DNA of 64,000 nt from JAJKJG01 sp036389455 (GCA_036389455.1 DASVPW010000059.1:8689-72688), one strand, 5' to 3'. Shown: positions 21,457-30,265, counted from the stretch's first letter. Program-made: numbers and translations. Notes: generated by a model from the sequence alone, not told the origin.

Positions 21457-22647
21457 ATGAACGCCCCCGTCGCCGTGCCCTCCCTCCTGTCGATCCGCCC
21501 GGAGGCGGAGCACGCGCCCGAAAGCGGCATCGTCGAGGTCGCGAACTACGCGCGCGGCCGCGAGGGGATGATCCCGCTCTACGTCGGCGAGGGGGACCTT
21601 CCAACGCCGGCCTTCATCTGCGACGCCGCGGTCCGGGCGCTCCGCGCCGGCGAGACCTTCTACACCTGGCAGCGCGGCATCCCGGACTTGAGGCAGGCGC
21701 TCGCGCGCTACCACGAGCGGCTGTACGGGCGCCCGTCCGACCCGGAGCGCTTCTTCGTCACCATCGGCGGCATGCACGCGGCGCAGATCGCGGTCCGGAT
21801 GGTGGCAGGGACCGGCGACGAGGTCCTGATCCCGACGCCCGCCTGGCCTAATTTCGCCGGTGCGATCACGGTCGCGGGCGCGCGCGTCGCGCCGGTGCCG
21901 ATGACCTGCACGGAGAGCGGCTGGCATCTCAATCTCGACCGTCTGAGAGCCGCCGTCACGGGCCGGACCCGCGCCATCGTCGTCAACTCGCCGGCGAACC
22001 CGACCGGATGGACCGCGAGCCTCGACGACCTCAAGGCGATCCTCGCCCTCGCGCGCGCCCGGGGGCTGTGGATCGTCGCCGACGAGATCTACGCCCGCTT
22101 CGCCTACGACCCGAAGCTCACCATTGAGGGCCGCACGCCCTCGTTCCGGGACGTGATGGACGAGGGCGACCGCATCCTCTTCGTCCAGACCTTCTCGAAG
22201 AACTGGGCCATGACCGGCTGGCGCATCGGCTGGCTCGAGGCTCCGCGGCAGCTCGGCCAGGTGATCGAGAACCTGATCCAGTACTCGACCTCCGGCGTGC
22301 CGCAGTTCCAGCAGCGGGCCGCGGTCGCGGCCCTCGAGGAGGGCGAAGGCTTCGTCGCGAACCAGATCGCGCGGGCGAGGCGGGGGCGCGAGATCGTCTG
22401 CGGCGGCCTCCTCGCCACGGGCCGGGTCGAGCTGCCGCCGCCGCCCGGCGCCTTCTACGCCTTCCTGAAGGTCAAGGGGGCGGCGGACTCCCGGACGCTG
22501 GCGCTGCGCCTCGTCGACGCCGCGAACGTCGGCCTCGCGCCCGGCACCGCTTTCGGCCCAGGGGCGGAGGGGTACCTGCGCCTGTGCTTCGCCCGCAGGG
22601 CCGAGGACCTCGAGGAGGCGGTGCGGCGGCTCGCGGCCGTGCTGTAG
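21457..22647 (+). CDS. PLP-dependent aminotransferase, class I/II
   Basis: The 396-aa fold-type I aminotransferase has the substrate-binding VNSPANPTGW block, the Asp/Tyr of the cofactor pocket (VADEIYARFAY) and the Schiff-base lysine in FSKNWAMTGWRIGW (Lys248). It belongs to the aspartate/aromatic aminotransferase group; the amino acid cannot be read from the sequence. The next gene begins 3 bases after the stop, so the two form an operon. Confidence 0.88.
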   Translation: MNAPVAVPSLLSIRPEAEHAPESGIVEVANYARGREGMIPLYVGEGDLPTPAFICDAAVRALRAGETFYTWQRGIPDLRQALARYHERLYGRPSDPERFFVTIGGMHAAQIAVRMVAGTGDEVLIPTPAWPNFAGAITVAGARVAPVPMTCTESGWHLNLDRLRAAVTGRTRAIVVNSPANPTGWTASLDDLKAILALARARGLWIVADEIYARFAYDPKLTIEGRTPSFRDVMDEGDRILFVQTFSKNWAMTGWRIGWLEAPRQLGQVIENLIQYSTSGVPQFQQRAAVAALEEGEGFVANQIARARRGREIVCGGLLATGRVELPPPPGAFYAFLKVKGAADSRTLALRLVDAANVGLAPGTAFGPGAEGYLRLCFARRAEDLEEAVRRLAAVL

Positions 22648-22650
22648 GGA

Positions 22651-23700
22651 GTGGCGGCGATCCTCCCGCAGGCCGCGCAGATCCTCGTCGCGGCGCTCGG
22701 CGGCCTTGCGTTCCATCTCCTCGGCATCCCGGCAGCCTGGATGTCGGGCGCGATGGTGGCGGTGGTGGCCTGGGGCGCTGCGGGGCGCGGCCGGCCGCTG
22801 CCGCGCCCGCTCGCCGACGCCGCGATGCTCGTCTCGGGCGCCACCATGGGGGCCGGGATCACGCCCGAGGCGCTCGCCGCGGTGTCGCGCTACCCCTTGA
22901 GCCTCGCGGTCCTGGCGCTGTCGGTCGTCGCCGGCACCGGCGCCTCCGCGCTGTGGCTGACCCGGGTCGCGGGCTGGCGGCGGGACGACGCGCTCCTCGC
23001 CTCGGCCCCGGGCGCGCTCTCGACCGTGCTCGTCATCGCGTCCGAGCGGAAGGCGTCGGTGGTCGCGATCGCGGTCGTGCAGTCGCTCCGGCTGTTCGTG
23101 CTCATCGCCCTCCTGCCGAGCCTCGTGGTTTTCCTGGGCGGCGGCCGCCCGGGGGCGCTGTTGCCGGGCGAGGGCATGCCGGTCGCGGCCCCGGCGGGCC
23201 TCTTCGTCGTGCTCGCCGGCGGCCTCGCGCTCGGGCTTGTCTTCGAGCGGCTGCGCGTTGCGGCGCCCGTCCTCCTTGGCGCGACCCTCGTGAGCGCGAG
23301 CCTCCATGCGACAGGCTTCGCGCCGGGCGTCGTACCGCCGCCGCTCGCGGTCGCGGGGCTCGTCCTGATCGGCGTGTTCATCGGCGAGCGGTTCCGGACC
23401 CTCGAGCTCGCGGCGCTCGGGCGGACGCTGACCGCGGCGGCGGGCTCGCTCGTCCTCACCGTCGCGGTCGCGATGGCGTTCGCCGCGGCGGCGTCGGCGC
23501 TCGCCGGCGTCGGGTTCCCGGACGCCATGGTGGCCTTCGCCCCGGGCGGGCTCGAGGCCATGATGGTGCTGGCCCTCATTCTCGGCCTCGACCCGCTCTA
23601 CGTCGGCGTGCACCACCTCGCCCGGTTCCTCGGGATCGCGACGGCGCTGCCGTTCGCGGTCGGGCTCCTCGGGAAGCGGGAGGCTAGATCAACGGATTGA
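22651..23700 (+). CDS. AbrB-family membrane protein (putative transporter/regulator)
   Basis: The 349-aa hydrophobic protein has about ten helices in two similar halves, each beginning with a pattern of the type GGLAFHLLGIPAAWMSGAMVA / PDAMVAFAPGGLEAMMVLALILG. This is the AbrB (ammonia monooxygenase-like) membrane family, for which export of small organic molecules has been proposed. It has no relation to the DNA-binding AbrB. The start is GTG, 3 bases after the aminotransferase stop, which suggests a shared amino-acid-related role. The last 17 bases overlap a tiny reverse-strand gene. Confidence 0.8.
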   Translation: MAAILPQAAQILVAALGGLAFHLLGIPAAWMSGAMVAVVAWGAAGRGRPLPRPLADAAMLVSGATMGAGITPEALAAVSRYPLSLAVLALSVVAGTGASALWLTRVAGWRRDDALLASAPGALSTVLVIASERKASVVAIAVVQSLRLFVLIALLPSLVVFLGGGRPGALLPGEGMPVAAPAGLFVVLAGGLALGLVFERLRVAAPVLLGATLVSASLHATGFAPGVVPPPLAVAGLVLIGVFIGERFRTLELAALGRTLTAAAGSLVLTVAVAMAFAAAASALAGVGFPDAMVAFAPGGLEAMMVLALILGLDPLYVGVHHLARFLGIATALPFAVGLLGKREARSTD

Positions 23701-23770
23701 TGAGGACGGCGAGGCCGAGCCCGGTCGCGAAGGCGGCGAGGACGGCGGCGGCGGCGCTGAAGGTTCTCAT
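23684..23770 (-). CDS. 28-aa hydrophobic micropeptide
   Basis: A short reverse-strand frame encodes a single hydrophobic helix (MRTFSAAAAVLAAFATGLG, ending in NPLI). AGGG lies about 9 bases before the ATG. It overlaps the 3' end of the AbrB-like gene. Very small single-helix proteins like this are often missed; the only evidence here is the ribosome binding site and the clean helix, so the call is tentative. Confidence 0.35.
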   Translation of the reverse strand: MRTFSAAAAVLAAFATGLGLAVLINPLI

Positions 23771-23861
23771 GACGACGATCCCTGGTGCCGGCTTCTCTGG
23801 CCGGCCATGACCCCATCATGCCTATCCTGCAGCCCGGCGCGGTGCGGCGGCGCACGGAGCG

Positions 23862-24860
23862 TCAGCGCCCACCGCCGTCGCGCACGTCCTGGCGCAGGAT
23901 CGCCTCGACGACCTCCTGGACCTCGAGGGCCTCGCGCAGGGTCGCGAGATCGTGCGGCTCGCCGCGGGTCATGGCCGCGACCTTCTCGAGCTGGCGCGCC
24001 AGCACGAGGGGACGGGCCTGGTCGGCATCGAGCGCGCCCGGCGGCTCGGCCCAGGTGCCGTCGGCCTCGAGCCGCTCGGGCACGGCCCAGTCGCGGATGC
24101 GCACCGCGCCCGCGGAGCCTTCGAGGACCCACAGGTTATGGTCGTCCTTGTCGGTGCCGCCGACCCCGCCCGAGAGCCGCACCGGCACCGCGCCCGCGGT
24201 CAGGACCGCCTCGATGCCGCGCTCGCTTCGGTCCCGCTCCGGGTATTCGGCGGCGGCGCGGCGCAGCTCCAGGGGCCCGAACAGGCGCCGCGACAGGAAC
24301 AGGAAATGCGAGACGACCTCGCGGGTGAAGCCGCCCTGCGCCCGGCGGTCGAGCCAGGAGGCGGCGTCGGCCTGCCAGGAGCGCGGCCAGCGCGCGAAGG
24401 CGACCTCGATGCGCAGCGCGCGCGGCTCGCCGACCGCGCCCTCGGCGATCCAGGCCCGGAGCCGGTCGACCGCGAAGGACGACGCGAAGGGGAAGTTCAC
24501 GGCCGCCCGCGCCCCGCCCGCCTCCGCCTCCGCGACGAGCCGGCGCGCCTCCCCGACGTCGACGGCGAGCGGCTTCTCGCAGAACATCGCGCGCTCGCGC
24601 TCGAGCGTGCGCCGGACGTGGCCGAGATGGGTCGCTGGCGGGGAGGCGACGTAGACGCAGTCGCTCGCCTCGATGAGCGCGTGGGTGGAGGAGGCGCGGG
24701 GCACCTGCGGGAAGGTCTCGCGGAGCCGGTCCATCGCCCGCGAGGCCGGGTCCCAGACGCCCGCGACGGCAACCGGGCCGGGGCCCTGCGCGAGGGCCGC
24801 CCGCAGCAGCCGCTCGCCCATGATGCCGTAGCCGATGAAGCCCACCCTGACCGGATTCAA
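23862..24860 (-). CDS. Gfo/Idh/MocA-family oxidoreductase
   Basis: The 332-aa NAD(P)-dependent enzyme has the N-terminal Rossmann signature VRVGFIGYGIMGERLL, the conserved CEKPLAVDVGEARRLV block containing the catalytic Lys of the EKP motif, and the C-terminal beta-sheet domain. These enzymes act on sugars, inositols or related compounds; the substrate cannot be predicted. The likely start is TTG at 24860, because GAGGAG lies 8 bases upstream and no ATG is placed near the Rossmann start. The gene is divergent from the FAH-family gene at 25017. Confidence 0.85.
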   Translation of the reverse strand: MNPVRVGFIGYGIMGERLLRAALAQGPGPVAVAGVWDPASRAMDRLRETFPQVPRASSTHALIEASDCVYVASPPATHLGHVRRTLERERAMFCEKPLAVDVGEARRLVAEAEAGGARAAVNFPFASSFAVDRLRAWIAEGAVGEPRALRIEVAFARWPRSWQADAASWLDRRAQGGFTREVVSHFLFLSRRLFGPLELRRAAAEYPERDRSERGIEAVLTAGAVPVRLSGGVGGTDKDDHNLWVLEGSAGAVRIRDWAVPERLEADGTWAEPPGALDADQARPLVLARQLEKVAAMTRGEPHDLATLREALEVQEVVEAILRQDVRDGGGR

Positions 24861-25016
24861 GCCGCCGCTCCTCGTGCCTTTACCAAGGCCAATGAGCGGC
24901 TTCGGACGGGGTTCCCTCGGGGACGGGAAAAGCTCCCCGCCGTGGCCTGGCGAACACACCTTGCGGGCGGACGGACTCGCCTCTAAGCCGCAGGCTCGGG
25001 CTCCGGGGATGGCGGC

Positions 25017-26198
25017 ATGGCGCGGATCGAGGACGAAATCAGGCAGGTTCTGCCGGACGACGGGACGGCCGGGGCGCTCGCCGGGCGGGTCTGGCGGCCG
25101 GAGCTCGGCGGCCCCTCGGTCGTCGCGGTCCGGGAGGACGGCGTGTTCGACGCCTCGGGCGCCTTCCCGACGATGCGCGACCTGTGCGAGGCGGGCGACC
25201 CCGCGGCGGCGCTCCGCGCCGCCTCCGGCGAGCGCGTCGGCGCGCTCGAAGACATCCTCGCCAACACGCCGCCGGACGGGCGCGACCCCAGGAAGCCGTG
25301 GCTCCTCGCCCCCCTCGACCTCCAGGCCATCAAGGCCGCCGGCGTGACCTTCGTGATCTCGATGCTGGAGCGGGTCATCGAGGAGCGGGCGAGGGGCAAT
25401 CCCGACGCCGCGACCGCGATCCGCCGGGAGGTCAACCGCCTCGTCGGCGACGACCTCGCGAAGCTCCGGCCGGGCTCGCCCGAGGCGGCCCGGCTGAAGG
25501 AGGTGATGATCGAGCAGGGGGTGTGGAGCCAGTACCTCGAGGTCGGCATCGGCCCCGACGCCGAGATCTTCTCGAAGGCCCCGCCCATGGCGGCGGTGGG
25601 GACGGGGATGGACGCGGGGCTGCACCCGAAGTCGAGCTGGAACAACCCCGAGCCGGAGGTCGTGCTCGCGGTCTCGTCGCGGGGAAGCATCGTCGGCGCG
25701 TCGCTCGGCAACGACGTGAACCTGCGCGACTTCGAGGGCCGCTCGGCGCTCCTGCTCTCGAAGGCGAAGGACAACAACGCGTCCTGCGCCATCGGCCCCT
25801 TCATCCGCCTCTTCGATAAGACCTTCTCCCTCGACGACGTGCGGGCCACGACGGTCACCCTCGCGGTCGAGGGGCCGGACGGCTTCCGTCTCGAGGGCTC
25901 GTCGTCGATCGCGAAGATCAGCCGCGACCCGGAGGACCTCGTCCGGCAGATGATCGGGCCGGAGCACCAGTACCCGGACGGAGCGGTCCTCTTCCTCGGC
26001 ACCATGTTCGCGCCGATCGAGGACCGCGACGCGCCGGGCCAGGGCTTCACCCACAAGATCGGCGACGTCGTCACGGTGGCGGCGCCGAAGCTCGGGCGCC
26101 TCGTCAACCGCATGCGCCATTCCGGCGACTGCGAGCCCTGGACCTTCGGGGCGGGCGCGCTCATGCGCAACCTCGCGCGGCGGGGCCTCCTCCGATGA
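25017..26198 (+). CDS. Fumarylacetoacetate hydrolase family protein
   Basis: The 393-aa protein has the FAH metal-binding residues in NPEPEVVLAVSS (two glutamates) and in GNDVNLRDFEG (aspartate), and the family pattern GSSSIAKISRDPEDLV. The FAH superfamily includes hydrolases, decarboxylases and isomerases acting on keto or enol acids in sugar and aromatic breakdown. The N-terminal 120 residues are longer than in simple FAH proteins and look like the type active on deoxy-keto sugar acids. With the divergent Gfo/Idh enzyme, a sugar-acid route is a reasonable inference. The stop overlaps the next start. Confidence 0.85.
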   Translation: MARIEDEIRQVLPDDGTAGALAGRVWRPELGGPSVVAVREDGVFDASGAFPTMRDLCEAGDPAAALRAASGERVGALEDILANTPPDGRDPRKPWLLAPLDLQAIKAAGVTFVISMLERVIEERARGNPDAATAIRREVNRLVGDDLAKLRPGSPEAARLKEVMIEQGVWSQYLEVGIGPDAEIFSKAPPMAAVGTGMDAGLHPKSSWNNPEPEVVLAVSSRGSIVGASLGNDVNLRDFEGRSALLLSKAKDNNASCAIGPFIRLFDKTFSLDDVRATTVTLAVEGPDGFRLEGSSSIAKISRDPEDLVRQMIGPEHQYPDGAVLFLGTMFAPIEDRDAPGQGFTHKIGDVVTVAAPKLGRLVNRMRHSGDCEPWTFGAGALMRNLARRGLLR

Positions 26199-26764
26199 GG
26201 AGCGATGCGGCGCGGCGCGTCCGATTGATTCGTCCCGCGATGGTCGCGGCAGGGATGCTGGCCGCCGCGCCGGCGCAGGCGGAGATCACGATCGCGGTCG
26301 CGCGCATCACCGAAGGGGCGCTCTGGGTGATCGGGCAGACCGACGAGCCCGGCGCCGAGGTGACGCTCGACGGCGCCTTCACCGAGACGGCCGACGGGCG
26401 CGGCTACTTCCGCTTCAAGGTGATCTACCACCCGCCGGACTGCATCGTGACGCTCAGAAGCGGCGCCCAGACCCAGGAGGCCGTGATCGCGGGCTGCGGC
26501 CAGGCCGGTCCGCCGGGGCCGGCGGGGCTCCCCGGCCCGGAGGGGCCTGCGGGACCGCGAGGGGCCGAGGGCCCGCCCGGTCCCGCCGGTCCGCCCGGCC
26601 CTCCGGGACCGCCGGGGCCCTCCGGTTCGCCGGGACCGGCCGGGCCGCGAGGGGCTGCCGGACCCGCCGCCGCGCCCGCTCCACGGGCTCCGGTGCGTGC
26701 GCCCGCGCCCGCCGCGCCGCAGCCGCCGGCAGCGTCCGCCGCGCCGCAGCCCGCCGACGAATGA
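26195..26764 (+). CDS. Secreted collagen-like (Gly-X-Y) protein
   Basis: The 189-aa protein has a signal peptide (cleavage after AQA, residue 29), a small beta-rich domain (30-100, containing IGQTDEPGAEVTLDG and two cysteines, Cys83 and Cys101), then 19 uninterrupted Gly-X-Y triplets (residues 102-158, mostly GPP, GPA and GPR) and a Pro/Ala-rich tail. The N-terminal domain looks like a folding or trimerisation unit, and the triplets can form a bacterial collagen triple helix. The ATG overlaps the FAH-family stop (ATGA). Function is unknown; surface attachment is one possibility. Confidence 0.75.
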   Translation: MRSDAARRVRLIRPAMVAAGMLAAAPAQAEITIAVARITEGALWVIGQTDEPGAEVTLDGAFTETADGRGYFRFKVIYHPPDCIVTLRSGAQTQEAVIAGCGQAGPPGPAGLPGPEGPAGPRGAEGPPGPAGPPGPPGPPGPSGSPGPAGPRGAAGPAAAPAPRAPVRAPAPAAPQPPAASAAPQPADE

Positions 26765-26767
26765 CGC

Positions 26768-27589
26768 CTACTCCGCCGCGACCTTGTAGGCGCGCGCGTA
26801 TTCGCGGAGCGCGTCGTCGGCGACGGGCGCGATCGGCGTGAAGTCGCGGTGCGCGATGAACTCGGGCCGCGTGAACTTCGTGATGTGGTTCGAGACCGCG
26901 CAGAGCGTCAGGTACACGATCTTGCGCGGGTAGGGCGTCATGTTCGGCGGCGAGGCGTGGACGAGGTTGCCGTGGAACATCAGGACGGAGCCCGGCTTGC
27001 CCGTCGGCGCGACGATCCCGGGCCCGCCGCCCGGCGGCTCCGCCTCGCGCACGAGCTTCGCGACGGTGTCGTTGTCGAGCGTCCACAGCGGGTAGGAGGT
27101 GGTCGTCGTGTCGTGCCCGGCCTTGAGCGTGCCGGCCTTGTGGCTCTTCGGGATGAACATCAGCGGGCCGTTCACCGCCATCACCTCGTCGAGGAAGACG
27201 GCGATGTTCATGGCGCGGGCCTCGGGCATGCCGTCGTCGCGGGCCCAGGTGCCGTAGTCCTGGTGCCACTGCCACAGCTCGCCCTCGAAGGGCGCCTTGG
27301 CGTTGATCTTGAACTGGTGGACGTAGACCTCCTCGCCGAAGAGCTGCCGCAGCGGCTCGACGAGGCGCGGGTGGCGCGAGAGGATGCGAAACGCCTCGTT
27401 GTAGGTGTGGGCCGCGAAGGCCGTGCGCGGCGCGCCGGTCTTCTCCCGCCACACCTCCGGCCGCTCGGTGCGGTAGATGCCCTCGGCCTCGGATCTGAGC
27501 GCCGCCACCTCCTCGTCCGAGAAGCAGCCGGGCATGAAGAGATAGCCGAGCTCGTCGAACTCCTTCAGTTGCTGGGGGGTGAGCTTCAT
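26768..27589 (-). CDS. Phytanoyl-CoA dioxygenase (PhyH) family hydroxylase, ectoine-hydroxylase-like
   Basis: The 273-aa Fe(II)/2-oxoglutarate enzyme has the metal-binding HxD in ELWQWHQDYGTW, a DDGMPEARAMN block, NGPLMFIPKSHK and the distal His plus 2-oxoglutarate-binding Arg region (VHASPPNMTPYPRKI). The WHQD...DGMP...NGPLM pattern resembles ectoine hydroxylase (EctD), but no ectABC genes are nearby, so another small molecule may be the substrate. CGGAGGAGAC precedes the ATG. It lies 92 bases downstream of the cysteine-synthase-like gene on the same strand, probably in one operon. Confidence 0.8.
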   Translation of the reverse strand: MKLTPQQLKEFDELGYLFMPGCFSDEEVAALRSEAEGIYRTERPEVWREKTGAPRTAFAAHTYNEAFRILSRHPRLVEPLRQLFGEEVYVHQFKINAKAPFEGELWQWHQDYGTWARDDGMPEARAMNIAVFLDEVMAVNGPLMFIPKSHKAGTLKAGHDTTTTSYPLWTLDNDTVAKLVREAEPPGGGPGIVAPTGKPGSVLMFHGNLVHASPPNMTPYPRKIVYLTLCAVSNHITKFTRPEFIAHRDFTPIAPVADDALREYARAYKVAAE

Positions 27590-27681
27590 CGTCTCCTCCG
27601 TCGATGGCGCCGCGTCTCGAGGCGCGGCTTTGCCGGCAGCATCGGCGAAGTCGCGTCCCGGCGCAACGCCGTCGCGGGCTC

Positions 27682-28656
27682 TCAAGCCCCGCCGAAAAGG
27701 GAGGTGCTGAGGTACTTCATGCCGGAATCGCACAGGACCGTGACAACCGTCGCGTCCGGCCCGAGCCGCATGCCCGTCCCGATCGCCGCGACGAGGTTCG
27801 CGCCGGTCGAGGTCCCGGCGAACAAGGCCTCCGAGCGCGCGAGCCGGCGGGCCATAGCCATGGCCTCCTCGGTCGAGACAGCGGCGATCTCGTCGGCGAC
27901 GGACGCGTGCCAGAGCGGGACGACGAAGCCCGCGCCGATGCCTTCGATCCTGTGCATGCCCGTCCTGCCGCCCGACAGGACCGCGGATTCCTCCGGCTCG
28001 ACCGCAACGATGCGGATGTCAGGCTTCCTGCGCCGCAGGGCCTCGGCGACGCCGCGCACGCAGGCCGCGGTCCCGGCGCTCTGCACGAAGGCGTCGATCC
28101 GGCCGCCCGTCTGCCGCCAGATCTCGTCCCCCATGGCGTGGTAGGCGGAAAGCTGGTCGGCGTTGTTGAGCTGGTCGGTCCAGAAGGCCCCCGTCTCCGC
28201 GGCGATGCGGCGCGCGGCCTCGATCATGGCGCGGGTCAGGCCCGCGTCCATGCCGCCGCCGACGCTCGGGATCACGGTCAGCTCGGCGCCGAGCGCCGCC
28301 ATGTGCCGGCGCTTCTCGATGCTGAACGCGTCGGACGTCACGATGCTCAAAGGATAGCCCCGCGCCGCGCAGACGAGGGCGAGCGAGACGCCGGTGCTGC
28401 CGCCGGTGTACTCGACGACGCGGCCGCCCGGCTGAAGGCGCCCCGTCCGCTCCGCGGCCTCGATCATGGCGAGAGCCATGCGGTCCTTCATGCTCCCCGT
28501 CGGATTGGCGCTCTCGGCCTTGACGAGGATGCGGGCGCAGCCCTCCGGGACGAGGCGCTTCAGCTCGAGGAGCGGCGTGCCGCCGATGCGCCGGAGCACG
28601 GAGGCGTCGACCTCCGCTGCCGCGTCCTGAAGGTCCCGTGCCGCCGATGCCTGCAT
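27682..28656 (-). CDS. Cysteine synthase family PLP-dependent enzyme
   Basis: The 324-aa fold-type II enzyme has the PLP-lysine motif NPTGSMKDRMAL, the cofactor phosphate loop in EYTGGSTGVSLA and a second glycine loop (FAGTSTGANLVAA). It resembles O-acetylserine sulfhydrylase and related beta-substituting enzymes, including those making non-protein amino acids; the TGGSTG loop differs from the TSGNTG of true CysK. The start at 28656 has AAGGGA before it; an ATG at 28671 is an alternative. It is divergent from a MarR gene and probably cotranscribed with the PhyH gene. Confidence 0.8.
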   Translation of the reverse strand: MQASAARDLQDAAAEVDASVLRRIGGTPLLELKRLVPEGCARILVKAESANPTGSMKDRMALAMIEAAERTGRLQPGGRVVEYTGGSTGVSLALVCAARGYPLSIVTSDAFSIEKRRHMAALGAELTVIPSVGGGMDAGLTRAMIEAARRIAAETGAFWTDQLNNADQLSAYHAMGDEIWRQTGGRIDAFVQSAGTAACVRGVAEALRRRKPDIRIVAVEPEESAVLSGGRTGMHRIEGIGAGFVVPLWHASVADEIAAVSTEEAMAMARRLARSEALFAGTSTGANLVAAIGTGMRLGPDATVVTVLCDSGMKYLSTSLFGGA

Positions 28657-28684
28657 TCGGTTCCCTTGCATGCAGATACAAATG

Positions 28685-28700
28685 ATGTAAATGCATACAT
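28685..28700. promoter_or_regulatory. Putative MarR operator between divergent genes
   Basis: ATGTAAATGCATACAT contains 5-bp inverted arms (ATGTA/TACAT) around AATGCA. It lies directly before the marR ATG (28702) and 29 bases before the divergent enzyme start. AT-rich palindromes of this spacing are typical autoregulatory MarR sites; the assignment is by position and symmetry only. Confidence 0.45.
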
Positions 28701-28701
28701 T

Positions 28702-29163
28702 ATGGGACGCCAAAGGCAAGACCTGCCGAAAACCCTGGTCGCCGATGCGCGCGCGGCGGTCCGGACCTGCGCCGGGACGAACGTCCGCCTCGCCGCGCGC
28801 CGGATCACGCGCTTCCTCGAGGCGCGGATGGGCGAGACCGGCCTGAGCGTCGCCCAGTTCGGGCTCATGACCCACGTGGCGGCGGCCGGGGACGACACCA
28901 TCGGGGCGCTCGCGGAGCGCACCGGCCTCGACCAGTCGACCCTGTCGCGCAACCTCCACGGCCTCGAGCGGGCGGGCCTCGTCGAGATCGCCATTGTCGA
29001 GAAGGACCTGCGCCGCCGCGCGGTCTGGCTGACGGAGGCGGGCGCGCGGCGCCTCGAAGCCGCGCTCCCGGCCTGGCGGCGCGCCCACGCGGCGCTCGCG
29101 GAAATCATCGAGCCCGAGGACGTCCGAAGGCTCACGGCGGCGACCGCCGCGCTCGACGCCTGA
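28702..29163 (+). CDS. MarR-family transcriptional regulator
   Basis: The 153-aa protein has a winged helix-turn-helix (about residues 45-110): LSVAQFGLMTHVA, then TIGALAERTGLDQSTLSRNLHGLERAGLV as recognition helix region, and a wing with KDLRRRAVWLTEAG. It is the only DNA-binding regulator encoded in this metabolic block and is divergent from the cysteine-synthase-like/PhyH operon, which it most probably controls together with itself. The ligand is unknown. Confidence 0.87.
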   Translation: MGRQRQDLPKTLVADARAAVRTCAGTNVRLAARRITRFLEARMGETGLSVAQFGLMTHVAAAGDDTIGALAERTGLDQSTLSRNLHGLERAGLVEIAIVEKDLRRRAVWLTEAGARRLEAALPAWRRAHAALAEIIEPEDVRRLTAATAALDA

Positions 29164-29290
29164 CCTCCTCATGCCGAGGTGACGCCGCGCAGCGGCGGCC
29201 TCGAAGCACGCATACGCGCTGATGCGCCGGCGTGGTGCGTCCTTCGAGGCTCGTAGCCTCGCTCCTCGCACCTCAGAGCGGCGCCGACGG
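29164..29290. repeat. Intergenic inverted-repeat element
   Basis: The block contains CTCATGCCGAGGTG, CGAAGCACGC and GCGTCCTTCGAGGCTCG...CTCCTCGCACCTCAG as imperfect inverted arms (CCTCGAAGCACGC against GTGCGTCCTTCGAGG). This type, with CCTTCGAGG and CACCTCAG words, is widespread between genes in Rhizobiales. It separates the convergent marR and binding-protein genes. Confidence 0.55.
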
Positions 29291-29293
29291 AGG

Positions 29294-30265
29294 CTACCCC
29301 TCCATCTTCACACCCGCCGCCTTCACGACCTCGCCCCATTTGCGGATCTCGGCCTCGACGAAGGCGTCGAAGCTCTTCGGATCGCGCACGTTCACGGCGA
29401 TGCCGAGCTTCGTCGCGGCGTCGCGCACCTCGGGCTTCGCGAGGGCGGCCATGACCGCCTGGGAGAGCCGGGCGAGCACAGGAGCCGGCGTCCCGGCCGG
29501 AGCCCACAGTCCGATCCAGGCGTCGGCCTCGCCGCCCTGCACCCCCTGCTCGGAGAGGAGCGGCACGTCGGGGAGCTGCGGCGCCCGGATGCCGCTCGCG
29601 ACGGCGAGCGCCCGCATGGTGCCGGCCTGGACCTGGCCGAGGACGGAGGGGAGGGTCGCGAAGGCGGCGTCGATGCGGCCGGCGACGAGCTCCTGGGCCA
29701 TCGGCGCCGCGCCCCTGAACGGCACGTGGACGAGGTCCATCCCGGTCTTCACCTTGAACAGCTCCATGGCGAGGTGCGAGGCCGAGCCGTTGCCCGTCGA
29801 GCCGTAGTTGAGTTTTCCTGGATTCGCCTTCGCCTGCGCGATCAGCTCCGCGACCGAGCGCGCCGGCAGGTCGTTCTTCACCACCAGCACGTGCTGCAGG
29901 TCGGCGAGGCCGGCGACGGCGGCGAAGTCCTTCGCCTCGTAGCCGGGGTCCTTGAGGAGGATGTAGTTCGTGGCGTGGGTCTGGTTCGTGGAGAGCACGA
30001 GGGTGTGCCCGTCGGGGTCGGCCTTGGCGACCTGCCGCGCCCCGATCGCGCCGGCGCCGCCGCCGACGTTCTCGACGATGGCGCTCTGCCCGAGCCCGCC
30101 GAGCTCCGGCGTGAGGAGCCGCGCGAGCGCATCCACCGGCCCGCCGGCCGGATAGGGCACCACGATCTTGATGGTCCGCGTCGGGAAGCCCTGCGCGAGG
30201 GCGCCCGCGGGCGCGAGGGCGGCTCCGGCCAGGAGGGCGAGGGTGCGGCGGCGGGTGACGGTCAT
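29294..30265 (-). CDS. Bug-family (TctC-like) periplasmic substrate-binding protein
   Basis: The 323-aa protein has a signal peptide with twin arginine-like start (MTVTRRRTLALLAGAALAPAGALAQ) and the family patterns FPTRTIKIVVPYPAGGPVDALAR, NVGGGAGAIGARQVAKADPDGHTL and NYGSTGNGSASHLAMELFK. Such proteins bind carboxylates or related solutes for tripartite tricarboxylate (TTT) transporters. No TctA/TctB membrane genes are nearby, which is common for this expanded family. The ATG at 30265 is chosen because it places the signal peptide correctly. Confidence 0.88.
   Translation of the reverse strand: MTVTRRRTLALLAGAALAPAGALAQGFPTRTIKIVVPYPAGGPVDALARLLTPELGGLGQSAIVENVGGGAGAIGARQVAKADPDGHTLVLSTNQTHATNYILLKDPGYEAKDFAAVAGLADLQHVLVVKNDLPARSVAELIAQAKANPGKLNYGSTGNGSASHLAMELFKVKTGMDLVHVPFRGAAPMAQELVAGRIDAAFATLPSVLGQVQAGTMRALAVASGIRAPQLPDVPLLSEQGVQGGEADAWIGLWAPAGTPAPVLARLSQAVMAALAKPEVRDAATKLGIAVNVRDPKSFDAFVEAEIRKWGEVVKAAGVKMEG

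Noticed and set aside
26768..27589. Calling the PhyH-type gene ectoine hydroxylase ectD
   Set aside because: The motif is similar but ectABC are absent and the operon partner is a cysteine-synthase-like gene, so the substrate is left open.
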